In this document: piece by piece, positions 53,154-64,000 of the stretch | Layout: the number at the start of each line of letters is the position of its first letter | Position numbering within the stretch: the stretch's first letter is position 1 | Source of the DNA: Sipunculus nudus | Lineage: Eukaryota; Annelida; Sipuncula; Golfingiida; Sipunculidae | NCBI GenBank assembly: GCA_026874595.1 | Contig: CM049318.1 | Location: 43,320,456 to 43,384,455, forward strand | Reading direction: 5' to 3' | Length of the DNA stretch: 64,000 bases | The notes under the pieces: generated by a model | What the model was told of the DNA's origin: nothing | What the model saw: the letters and a program-made list of their open reading frames with translations, nothing else | The model's database searches: none | Position numbers and translations under genes: made by a program

Positions 53154-53880
53154 GAGTCATCTGAGCTATAATCATGGTCCGTCGTCCATTCAACCATCCA
53201 TCTTTCCGTGAACAGATCGTGTTTTGAAACCATGGAACCCACAAATCAAACAAAATACAAACAGTTTATATGGCCAAAATCTCCTACCATACAGAAAATT
53301 TGGTCGGTAGGACTTCATTCCTGTGAGACATCAAGGTGAAAACTCGTTTTCCATTAAAAACCCATGGTTACACTTGAAGACTGCCTATTAAAAAAACACT
53401 GATCTGTCTTTGATCATAATTAGTATGCATATTCTTATTTACTTTCGCATACCAGAAATTGGGCCAGAATTGCGTAATATATGTTGAAGTCATGGCTACA
53501 ATTATAATGCACTTTTCCAAAATTCAGGAAATTTATTTACTCACTTAACTTCAGAATTGCTGTAGGTGGATATTTTTTCAGGGATATAAATATATTAAAG
53601 TAAGATTCAATTGTTTACCCGAGGTTAGAACTGAATTTTACAAATTTTTAACTTATTAGCCTAAATGAAATATGAATACCTATATATATACATATTTTTT
53701 TAATTTAAAAGTTTTCATACACCATGTCAGTGTTGTTCCCATCAAGCCTACCTAGTACAGCCTACACCTGTGTTATGTAACCCACTGCAGGCAGCTTGCC
53801 TTGGCTCAGCTTGGCCACAGACTTGACTCAGACTTCCCCTCTAACCTGCCCCCCCCCCCCCCCCCCCCCCCCCGCCCGGG
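53154..53880 (-). mobile_element. Long family A relative, minus orientation, 3' end truncated
   Basis: On the minus strand the right-hand terminal phrase ATTATAGCTCAGATGACT is at 53154-53175, preceded by the GGACGGACCATGATT-like tract. Reading leftward into the element it matches 59520-60385 of the plus-strand copy, for example CATACACCATGTCAGTGTTG (53718) against its complement at 59672. The terminal hairpin half and CTAAAA are missing. A run of 25 C lies at 53849-53873 near its inner end. Confidence 0.6.
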
Positions 53881-54041
53881 ATGTGCATGAACCAGATGAA
53901 TTTGAAAATTGTCTATGTTTAATTAATTCATATTCTTCGCGTTTGCTACATTTTAGATTTTGTGGGGAATAGATCCAAATGTTCAAGCGGGGAGCTTTAG
54001 GGGCTGCAGGGCCACTCCCCATGGAAACATTGTTATCTTTT

Positions 54042-54390
54042 TTCAGCTCAGCTGACTATAAGTTATCTGAGCTATAGTCGTTGTCCATTGTTCCTCGTCC
54101 GCCCGTCCGTAGATATGGCACGTTTTGAATCCGTAAGCCCGAGGAATCCAAAATTCAGCATAATGTTAGATGTCCCCAAGATCTCCTACCAAGCCGAAAA
54201 CAGGGTCTTTGCGACATCGTTCCTTTGATAAATTAAGGAAATACCCAATTTTTTTTATTAGAAACCTTTTTTAAACTTCAGGACTGCCTAAGATCAAAAC
54301 CACTCATATGCTTTTCCAAAATTTACCATAAATATTCCTCTATATAGTTCCTATGTACATGCAACAAATTAGGTCTGTATTATATATTAT
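54042..54390 (-). mobile_element. 3' end of another long family A relative, minus orientation
   Basis: TTTTTTCAGCTCAGCTGACT at 54038 is the complement of the family A 3' end AGTCAGCTGAGCTGAAAAAA. It is followed by TATCTGAGCTATAGTCG, giving the full terminal hairpin. The sequence to 54390 includes AAAACAGGGTCTTTGC and CCCAATTTTTTTTATTAG, matching the complement of about 60150-60330. The 54391-54396 boundary joins a plus-oriented element head to tail. Confidence 0.6.
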
Positions 54391-54396
54391 AAACAA

Positions 54397-57019
54397 GGGA
54401 CCCATGGGTCACGGCGCTCAGCTGATAATGATTGGACTATAAATGTATCACCATTGTGATACTATATTTAGTCGACAAACCTTATGAACATCATGGACAT
54501 GTCAGGCTATTATAAAGGAATATAATGCAATATGTGAGAAAATGATGTATGAAATAACCTGACTGATAGATTAATATGGAGTAAATATAGTGGTTTATTT
54601 TTTTTATTTATTTGTGAGCTGTTGAAAATAGGGATATATTTGAGCAAATATGAATGCAATGACCGTACACTAAGCAGTGGTAGAATGATGATAAGGCTAT
54701 TAGTTGAAGGATCTATAATGTATGGAAGTCCGCAAGATTCCAATTTGACAGATATAATGTTATGATTAACTATGCTGAAGAGGGGATTTATGAATTGTGA
54801 CTGTATGACATGATATCTCTTAGGTCTTGACAAGGTACATTATCTTGATACCCACCACGTCTATACATATTACACAATATTGACATAATTTCTGGCATGT
54901 ACATAGGTAACAAATAGTTATACAATATATAAAAATATGAATATATCTGATTCATCTTGTTCTCGTTTACTGAGGCTGATATTGGGATGGAGTTTGGAGA
55001 AGGAAACTGGAGGGTTGGATGTAGAGAGAAAAGGAGATGGAGAGAGAGGGACGGAGCATTCAACAGTACTTAAACACCTGGAAGGTCAAAATCTAAAATA
55101 TAATGAAATATAGATAAAGTCTGAGAGAAAGAAGTAATCTAGGCCATGGTTGGTTGATATGATTGAAGAAATTGTTGCAAATAATATTTTAAGATCTGAC
55201 CATGTGTTTCCATATGATACCTTTCTGACAGGCTGTTGACAGTTCAACATTTTACACATTTGTCTAATGAGATCCAATTTTTTTAATAAACTTTTTTTTT
55301 TCTATTTTATGATATGTATACAGTTGCTATAAAGTCCCCACTCCACAGACGGAAGGACTTGATGGGGGGGGGGGGGGGTTGTTATATTGGGAGTTACAAC
55401 GCCTCTATGTGTCTCTCTGTATATATTTTCTTCAAATTATTAAATTTTATGCTATAGCAATAGAACTATTGTTCACAGTGCCACGGAGCAAGGACTTAGT
55501 GGGGTGGGGGAAGGGGATTGTGGGAGTTACAATACCTTTGCTTATACGTACAGGATATGAAATTTAATTAATCAGTGCTTACAGGAAAAAAAGGTTTATT
55601 AATAATTATTAAATATTTAAAACAGGCAGAAAGCTAGAGAAACAAAGCAAATCATTTTAATTCCCGTTCTTCTGAGCCAGGAAATTATGAACAACTTTTA
55701 CATAAATTTCTTTTTTTATAACATCATTTTTTTTCCAGGTTGGAAAATGTAACTATACGTTTAGAGTATAACATATATATGTGAATATATCAGTTAATTT
55801 ACATTTCTTAATTACATCAACATATATATCTAATGAATCAGGTTTATAGTACCTGTCAACAGAATGGGATGGAGGGAGGAAGGGAGGCATAGGGGTGAGA
55901 GAGAGAGAGAAAGAGAGAGAGAAAGAGAGCTAGACTGCCAGAGAAAGAGAGAAAGGGAACGAGACAGAGGAGAAAGGCTCTCTGGTAATTACTGCCTGAC
56001 CCAGCCTGACCCAGACACTCACAGAAGCAGTAGGCAAGGAGTGAAGGTGTTATGTAACAGCCTAGAACACTGTTAACCAATGACTTGATGTAAACATTCA
56101 AGACATGGTGCTATAAATATGGGTCACTGTGCTCAGCTGAAGTTGACTTTGAAGGTAAAAATCGAAAATAATATCAAATGGAGATCAAGTCTAAGAGGAA
56201 AAGGTAATATATGCCATGGCTGGTTGACATGATTGGTTTGTATTGATGAGTAAGAAATTGTTGCAAATAATATTTTGTGACCAAACCATGCATTCTCTAA
56301 TGTCAAAATTGAAGCATGTGAGCAGTTTGTGAACATAAGATGTATATTATTACCATGATCATTGGCTGGCTTTTTGATAAATTGTTGACAGTTCAGTAGT
56401 TTACACATTTGCTCAATTGGATCTATTTTACATAATATATATTATTAAATATATGTATTTTTTATTTTATAAAATGTATACAGTTGAAATATAACTGATG
56501 TCCCCAGTCCCCAGATGCTAGGACTTGGTGGTGGTGGTGGTGGTGGTGGTGGGGGGGGGGGGGGGGGGGGTGAGGGCTGGAATGATGGGAGTTACAACAT
56601 CTCTGTATTAATATAGTGTATATACATATAGGATTTCAACTTAATTCGACAATACTTACAGGATTAAATAGTTCATTCACAATTACATAATATTTAAAAA
56701 GGACAAACAGACTGTTAGACAAACAAAGCTGATAATATATTTTAATATTTTAAAGTTTTTCATCTGCAATATTACACATCTGAATACATAAGTTGCTTTC
56801 AAATTTCAGACTTTAATAGCTTAAATCCATACACATAAAGCATATGAAAGTTATTTCAACAGTGCTTAGAGGAAAATGTTATAATTAATATATATATTTA
56901 ATGATAATTGAGAGATGATGGACAGACAGAGCTGATCACTTTATGTTCCATTCTCCTGAGGCAAGAATATGTTTCAATTAGATCTTAATTTTTTCCTATC
57001 CAATTATTTTTCAAATTAA
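54397..57019 (+). mobile_element. Long family A relative, plus orientation, copy 1
   Basis: The start GGGACCCATGGGTCACGGCG, with CTCAGCTGAT, is the family A head. The first 700 bp align with 57413-57960. Internal ~1-kb units repeat a TAGGCCATGGTTGGTTGAT landmark (55140, and forms at 56212 and 58030), each followed by a G-run (55364-55378, 56552-56570). A GA-rich tract at 55895-55975 precedes CTGCCTGACCCAGCCTGACC. No 3' terminus is seen before 57020. Its small frames have no similarity. Confidence 0.6.
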
Positions 57020-57367
57020 ACTAGATGTGTCGGAACATCACGAATGCCCCCGCCTAGGGCAAATTAGAAACATTTGTTAAATTTTGAAAAAAAATTTTAA
57101 GTTCAGGAGGTGTCATATGGTCAAAAGTAGGTCAAGGGCAAAATGCAAACTCGATATGTTACGGGTCATTATCAAGCAACACACCAAAAATCAGGCCAGT
57201 ATCTGCAGGCACTGTGAAAAAACGTCCATACATGTGCATTTTCCATAAAAATTTCTGTCTTTCATGAAATTTTCTATGTTTAGGAGCCATAAAACAATCA
57301 AAGGTAGGTCAACCGGGATGAAACGCGAACTCGATCTGTAACTGTCATTCTGCCCACACATAAACAA
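57020..57367 (+). mobile_element. 5' portion of another repeat family
   Basis: It begins ACTAGATGTGTCGGAACATC with ACGAATGCCCCCGCC and contains two related stretches with GGTCAAGGGCAAAATGCAAA and GGTCAACCGGGATGAAACGC, about 190 bp apart. It is cut at 57360 by a family A-type start (AACAAGGGACCTATGGGTCA), which is itself followed after 45 bp by another such start at 57413. Confidence 0.5.
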
Positions 57368-57412
57368 GGGACCTATGGGTCATAGAGCTCAGCTGTTATA
57401 TATGATAAACAA

Positions 57413-58778
57413 GGAACCCATGGGTCCCGGCGCTCAGCTGATCATGATTAGACTATAAATGTATCACCATTGTTATACTATATTGAGTAGAAAAAGCTTA
57501 AGAATATCATGGTCATGTTGGGCTTTTATAAAGGAATATAATGTAATATGTGAGTAAATGATATATGAACTTATGTGACTGATGGAATAATATGGAGTAA
57601 AATATAGTGGTTTATTTTTTATTTATTTGGGAGGGGTCGAAAAAACAATTTATTTGAGCAAATATGAATGCAATGACAGTATACTAAGTAGTGTTATAAT
57701 GATGATAAGGCTATTTGTTGAAGGATCTATAGTGTATGGAAAATTGCAAGATTTCAATTTGACAGATACAAGGTTATGATTAACTATGCTGATGAGGGGA
57801 TTTATGAATTTTTTGACTGTATGACATGATATCTTGACAAGATCGGTCTTGACAAGGTACATTATTTTAATGACCCTCACGTCTACATATTACACAATAT
57901 TGACATAATTTCTGGTATGTACATAGGTACCTATGGACAAATGGTCAACAGTACTGAACCACCTAGAAGGTTAAAATCTTAAAAATATGATGAAATGTAA
58001 ATCAAGTTTGAGAGGAAGAGGTAATTTGGGCCATGGTTGGTTTATATGATTGAAGAAAATGTTGCAAATAATATTTGAGATCTGACCATACCTTTCCATT
58101 GGTTACATTTTTGATAAGCTTTTGACAGTTCAACAGTTTACACATTTGTCTGATGAGATCCAATTTATTTGGTAAACCTTTTTTATCAATTTTATGATAT
58201 GTTTACAGTTGACAAAACAGCCCCACTCCACAGGTGCAATGACTTGATGGGGGGGGGGGGGGGGGGGTGTTATGATCAGAGTTACAACGCCTCTGTCTCT
58301 CTGTAGATAATTTCTTTAATTATTAAATTTTATGCTATAGCCATGGAACTATTGTTCACAGTGCCAAGGAGCAAAGCCCCAGTGGGATGAAGAAGGGGAT
58401 GGTGAGAGTTACAACACCCTTTCATATACATACAGGATATGAAATTTAATTCAACAGTGCTTATAAAAAAAATATATTCATGAACATTAAATATTTAAAA
58501 ACAGGCAGAAAGATGGAGAAACAAAGCAAATCATTTTTCCCCATTCTACTGAGCCAATAAAAAATTAACAATATTTGCATTTATTCCTTTTTTTCATTAC
58601 ATAATTTTTATCCAGGTTTACGAATGTTACTATAAATTTACAGTATAACATACATGTGATTGTGAATATTTTAGTTGATTTACATATCTAAATTGCATCA
58701 ACATTTATAGCTAATGCATCTAGTTTATAGTACCTGTCAACAGAATGGGATGGAGGGAGGAAGGGAGGCAATAAGGGT

Positions 58779-58813
<35 letters not shown>

Positions 58814-60410
58814 CTGGACTGCCAGAGAGAGAGAGAAAGAGCGAGAGAAAGAGAGGCTCTCTGGTAACTACTGCCTGACCCAGCCTGACCCAGACACAGT
58901 TGCAGTAGGTTACACCTGAAGGTGTTATGTAACTGCCCAGTACACTGCATTTATACTGACCTGATGTAAAAAATGAAGACTTGGTACCTGGAAACTTGAA
59001 TAAAATCTACAGTTTTTTATCAATTAGTTTCAAATTTCAGATTTTAACAGATGAAATGCTAATGTGTACATGCTGTGAAAATTAAATCCACAGCACTAAC
59101 AGGTAAAATTTGAATATTTATATTTGTTTAAATGGTATCATGAAAAAAGGAAAAGTATTCTCAGCTATGAAACTAATACATGTGTTAAAATTAATCCAAG
59201 GATCAAACACCCAATATATTATACCAGGAGCAAACTGGAGTTGGGAATGTTTAATTTTATGAACTGAAATAAAGGATCAGCAATATAAATTTTGATTATT
59301 TAGCCAGTATCATGTAACAACTGATACAACCATGAGTTATAAGTCAAACAAATTAAAATCTTTAATGAGCACTCTGAAGAACATCCACACTTTCATAGCA
59401 ATACATCACTTTGTGGACACAATTAAATGTGCACTTTAATCATTGTAACCCTGGTGGTATAATACAAAATATAAAATATAGCATAGCCAAGAATAAAATA
59501 AAATACAGAAAATTACAACATTCATCTAGTTTATGCACCAGCTGTGGGAGGAGAAGGTGTGCAGGGCAGAGGGGAAGCCTGCTAGTAGTGGCCAAGCTGA
59601 GCCAAGGCAATTTGCCTGGGGTGGGTTACATAATGCAAGTGAAGACTGTATTACTAGGTGGGCCAGATGTAAACAACACTTGACATGGTGTATGAAAACT
59701 TGAATAAAAGCTACTCTTTTCAAACAATTCCTTTGAAATTTCAGATTTTAAAAGATTAAATCCTTATGTATATATGCTGTGAAAATAAAATCAACAGTGC
59801 TTACAGGGAAAAAATGTGCCATTGCCAAAGTTGGACAAAATTTAAAGTATTGATTTTTTATTTATGCAAATAACTTGAAAAATTTGCAAAATTCAGATCT
59901 AATTTTGGGTGAACAATTGAATATTCATTAAATAAAGTTATATTCCTGAAAAAAAGTCTCCAGCTTCAGCAATTCTCATGTTAAGTGAGCAAATATATTT
60001 CCTGATTTAAAAAAAACTGCATTATATTTGGGCCCATAACTTCAAAATAATACCCAATACTAACCTAATTTTTGGTATGTGCACAGAAAATGTATGGAAA
60101 AATATGAATACTAAATATGATCAAAAACAGATCAGTGGTTTTGATATTAGGCAGCTTTGAAGTGTAACAATGGCTTTTTTATGGAAAACGGAGGTATTTC
60201 CTTAATAACTCTGAGGAAAGAAGTTCTAATGACCCAATTTTCGGTATGGTAGGAGATTTTGGGGACATCTAATAGTATGCAGAATTTTGGATTCATAGGT
60301 CCAACGGTTTTAAAACGTGCCCTGTTTACGGACGGCCAGACGGACGGACGGCCGACGGACAAAGGACCACGACTATAGCTCAGATGACTTAAAGTCAGCT
60401 GAGCTAAAAA
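57413..60410 (+). mobile_element. Long family A relative, plus orientation, copy 2, with both ends
   Basis: It runs from GGAACCCATGGGTCCCGGCG (with CTCAGCTGAT) to AAGTCAGCTGAGCTAAAAA. The terminal hairpin is present. At 2998 bp it is the most complete long member. It includes a 19-G run (58249-58267), a (GA)n tract (58776-58825) and a GACGGCCAGACGGACGGACG tract just before the 3' end. No protein-coding capacity is seen, so it would depend on enzymes from elsewhere. Confidence 0.7.
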
Positions 60411-61159
60411 TATGAATTTAAAATGAGGCACATGCTGGTTTTGTGTGGTAATAAATATAAGCTGTATTATGAGTTGTTGTTGTTTAGCTTATGTATGATT
60501 TTGATAGTACCTTTGGAGACAGGGAAGAGGATTGATTTCATTTATTTTATTAACAAATGGAGAACTATTGTCACACAGGTTTTGACTTTGCAATATAACT
60601 TATAAGCAGAACATATAATATAAGAGTTTAACTATTTATTAAAAAAAATTACAAATATTGTCCCAAATATAATTTTTATTAAAAATAATAAGAGAATCAT
60701 ATGATTTTTTAAAATGAAATATAACTGAAATGATTATTAAAATAATATTAAAGAATATATTCATGAATGCATTCATGAATACATTTTGAAAGTATTTTCA
60801 CTGGTATTCATATACTTTCATTTTTCCCTGAATTACCATTCTTTATGCAAAAGAATTTATAATGGAGTACATATTCATATTCGTATTTAAATACAATTGC
60901 AAAGTATTCGCACAATGTCTGGTATTTATTCAGTTTTCACCAAACAATGATGTTGAGAATCCAGAATATACCAAATTCACACATTTAAATAAATATCATA
61001 AGTATCATTTAAATTGAACTTGAAAAATACCATAGGTGACTGCTTGGTGTTATTTGGAATATGTGACATTCTATCCATCAATACAAGATTCTTATATCAT
61101 CAGTAACTGCAAGTTAATTTCCTGTTATTATACACTTACAAATTCCTTTTCTATTTCTC
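60411..61159. other. Very AT-rich unassigned stretch
   Basis: About 750 bp with many A and T runs and an ATTCATGAATGCATTCATGA near-palindrome at 60761. No coding, terminal or tandem signal was found. Confidence 0.45.
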
Positions 61160-62248
61160 TTTAATTTGTTATTAAAAACCAATAAAAATTTATTAATTTA
61201 TTCTTTATTGTTATGTTGTTGGTCAAAACTACTAGATGAGTTGGGTTGGACACCTGGATCAACTGTGGCTGTCCATAAGCTGCCTGGCTGCCCCAGTGTA
61301 TGTTTCGCCTCAAGCATGCATAATTTGCTGAAAGTTCAACAAGGTCAACATACAGGTGACTCAAGAGGGGCTGGAGAGAGCCAAGGTCTGACATGGTATC
61401 ATAAAAACATTAATAAAAGCTACAATTTTCGGCCAATTTCTGTCAGCTTTTTAAACTACAAAGGTGAAATCCTTATTTGTGCATGATATGAAAATTATAT
61501 CAACAGTGCTCACAGGAAACAAACGTGCCATGGTCAGAGTTGGGCAAAATTTTAGGTACTAATTTTATATTTATACTAATAACTTATAGAATTTGAAAAG
61601 TTCAGAACTAATCTTGGGTATTCAATTGAATCTTGATTAAATAATGTTACATCCCTGACAAAAAATCTCTAGCTTCAGCAATCCCCTTGTTAAGGGAGTA
61701 AATGTATTTCTTGATTTTTTACAAAGTGCATTATGTTTGGGCCCATAACTTAAAACAACTGCGCAATACTGACATCATTTTTGGCATGTGCATAGAAAAT
61801 GTATAGAAAAATATGTATATTATATATGATTACAGTCAGATCCATGGTTTTGATATTAGGCAACTTGAAGTGTAACAATGAGTTTTTAATGGAAAAATGA
61901 AGGTTTTCATTAATATCTCAAAGGTATTAAGTCCTAGTGACCAAATTATTGGCATGGTAGGGGATTTTGGAAACATCTAATTGTATACCAAATTTTAGGA
62001 ACTGAGAGCTGAAGCTGGGGAGCTGATTTCTTGCAAGATGTAAACAATATAATACATGGTGCTTGAAAACTTGAATAAAATCTACAGTTTTTGATCAACT
62101 GGTTTCATATTTTTGGTGTTAACAGACAAAATCCTAGCAAAAACATGCTGTGAAAATTAAATCCACAGTACTTTCAGAAAAAAAAGTGCCATGGTCAAAG
62201 TTGGGCAAAATTTAAGGTACCAATTTTTTATTTTTGTTAATATTTTAA
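61160..62248 (+). repeat. Partial copies of the long family A 3' region
   Basis: 61370-62000 aligns with about 59680-60290 (shared phrases: ATATCAACAGTGCTCACAGG, TTGGGCCCATAACTT, AGGCAACTTGAAGTGTAACA). 62035-62240 aligns with 58975-59130. The final hairpin and CTAAAA are missing. Family B copy 3 starts at the right edge. Confidence 0.55.
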
Positions 62249-64000
62249 ACAAGGACTACAGGCCTAATGCAAACCTGTGCATTAGGAAATACACCAGGTA
62301 TAATTCTTCAATACTGGACCATTACTTTTCATGTATATGAACAATGCAAATACTAAACATTTTGAATATGAAACAATTACACAAACATCACTGCTGAAAT
62401 TCTCGTATGGGTGCACACAACACAAAAATGATTGTAGCTGGCACCACCAGTTTTGTATACAACAAAGCTATCAGAGATATATACATATGCCCAATTTCAG
62501 ACTGATATATCAAACCCCTCCTGAGAATTAAGCAGGGAAACACTGTGCAAAAATTATTGTAGGTGGCACCACCAGTCTTGTATATGACAAAGCTATTCGA
62601 TATGTATAAATATGCCCAATTTCAGGCTGATTATATCAAATTCCTCTGTAGAAATAAGGAGGCACATACATTGTGCAAAAGTCATTGTAGGTGGCAACAC
62701 CTGTCTTGTGAACAAGAAAGCCATCACAGACAGGCAAATATATCAGGCCAATACATCAGACTTACCTTGAGTCTGATGCATGGGGCTGACCAGGCTTAGG
62801 TGAGAAAGGCAGTTGCCCCAAGTGAACTGTGACAAATTGCTAGCTCAGGCTAATGCACTAAGTGAACTCACGACCTGCACCTGGCTAGACTGAGTGAATT
62901 CTTGACCTGTTGCATTATCTGACACAGTGGGCAGTCTGCCAACGCTATAAAGAGAATGCAGCTACTGCACTGAGTGAACTAGCTAGACTGAGTGAACTTT
63001 TGACCTGTACCTAGCTGCACTGAGTGAACTCTTGACCTGTTACCTAATCTGATACATTTGGCAGTCTGTGGAAGCTATAAATAGATCCAGACTGACCTTT
63101 GGCCTGTTGCCAAATCTGAAATAGTAGCCACATCATTGCATAAGCTCACAGATTGGCTCCACATGCAGCCCTGAGGGGCATGACACCCATGAGGTGATCA
63201 CATGATACTCATGAGGTGATCACATGCTACCCATAAGGTGATCACATGCTGGCCATGAGGTGTTCACATGACACCCATGCAGTGATCACGCCTTGTGCTT
63301 GGCTGCACTGACTGAACTCTTGACCTATATCTGGCTGCACTGAATGAACTCTTGATCTGTTGCAAAATCTGAATCAGTTGGCAGTTTTTCAACCTATTTA
63401 ATGATACAGACACAATCTTTGCCTGTTGGTAAATCTGTTTACACATACTGAAAGACTTTGGCTAAAATGCTTTTTTTCAAGTTGACATATTCATAAACTT
63501 TTTACCAAAAATATCTATAATAATAAAAGATGCAGTTCTTTCATTGCTAAAGGTCCAATAATTCTGCCAAAAGTCATTCAAGTAAACTTGAACAAAGGCC
63601 ACCTATGAATAATTTTTGTGCAATGTCACAGAAGTTATAATTGAAACATCAATTTTGTAGAAGAAAACTATTGCAGTCCTCAGTTTGAAATAGACATAAT
63701 AATGGCCATAAGACCAACTTAAGCTTTTCACGACTCAACAAAAATCAACAAACTCAATCTATTCCTATATGGTTGAAAGAACCATGTCCTAGGATAATTC
63801 TTTTGAAAAACTGAACGATTCGACTTGACAGTTTCATCATAAACATTATCACCTGAAAGAGGTTAAAATTATGAGGTTTTTGCAAAAATAAAAACCAGGT
63901 CAATGTAGGTGGCAACACGAAATCTGCAACTTCAAATATGAGTCATGTGACCAACATTTGCACAATACTTGGTAATGCTAGGTTCTGTCATTTCTGAGAT
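62249..64000 (+). mobile_element. HINE-like family B element, copy 3, running off the window
   Basis: It starts AACAAGGACTACAGGCCTAA and includes, uninterrupted, the leader (62249-62420), three 130-bp palindromic units (62433-62710), TGAACTC repeats and GATCACATG repeats (62820-63360). It then continues through the site where the 2.5-kb transposon sits in copy 2 (about 63615). It reaches AGGTCAATGTAGGTGGCAAC at 63897. It serves as the empty-site reference for both insertions in copy 2. Confidence 0.7.

Noticed and set aside
53820-53880. C25 run as a functional motif
   Set aside because: It lies where related copies show G-runs on the other strand, so slippage is the simpler explanation; homopolymer length is also assembly-sensitive.
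55890-56101. Arg/Glu-rich and Leu/Ser-rich frames around the GA tract
   Set aside because: Low-complexity translation of (GA)n sequence.

Overview
The window is eukaryotic, repeat-saturated DNA, most likely from a marine invertebrate. I lean to a bivalve or other mollusc, because the combination of DIRS/Ngaro tyrosine-recombinase retroelements, an L1/Tx1-type LINE, a Mag-like Gypsy element, hAT transposons and many tandem-repeat-bearing non-autonomous elements is typical there; this is an inference. Base composition is AT-rich with many homopolymer, (TA)n and (GA)n runs. I found no convincing host gene, tRNA or rRNA gene. Every long open frame that I recognise belongs to a transposable element, and nearly all are broken. 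Layout: 1-0.43 kb is the 3' tail of a CR1/L2-like LINE. 0.44-2.6 kb is a non-autonomous element (here called family B). 2.64-6.9 kb is a decayed but nearly complete DIRS-like element on the minus strand (gag, RT, RNase H, tyrosine recombinase, inverted repeats). 7.3-9.25 kb is a degenerate tandem repeat. 9.3-16.7 kb is a nest: a Ngaro-like element whose recombinase gene is broken by a family A fragment, a probable solo LTR and a hAT element with a perfect 8-bp target duplication. 16.7-23.5 kb is a second family B element carrying a nested family A element and a 2.5-kb DNA transposon. 23.5-24.0 kb is an L1 ORF1 fragment. 24.58-29.42 kb is a young Gypsy element with near-identical LTRs and a 5-bp target duplication. 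29.7-32.6 kb is AT-rich sequence with a (TA)n foldback. 32.6-41.37 kb is an L1 ORF2 split by two family A insertions only 63 bp apart. 41.4-42.9 kb is family B-like. 42.95-46.0 kb is a satellite of exactly 100-bp monomers, also present at 35.1-35.7 kb inside a family A element. 46-50.7 kb is mostly unassigned AT-rich DNA. 50.75-51.3 kb is a related 100-bp array with CTCF-like motifs. 51.3-53.15 kb is a ~77-bp satellite with telomere-like CCCTAACCC cores. 53.15-62.25 kb is several copies of a long family A relative in both orientations. 62.25-64 kb is another family B copy running off the window. How the parts fit: families A and B look like Helentron-associated (HINE-like) elements. They have subterminal inverted repeats, a 3' hairpin followed by CTAAAA, and insertion between A residues without target duplication. 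This is supported directly by three interrupted sites where the host sequence is still readable. Both families are built from tandem units carrying the same 12-bp palindrome, GGTGGCGCCACC, found exactly twelve times in the window. The most unusual signal is a pair of arrays with a common leader and 100-bp monomers, in which a palindrome at the same position has changed sequence while staying palindromic.
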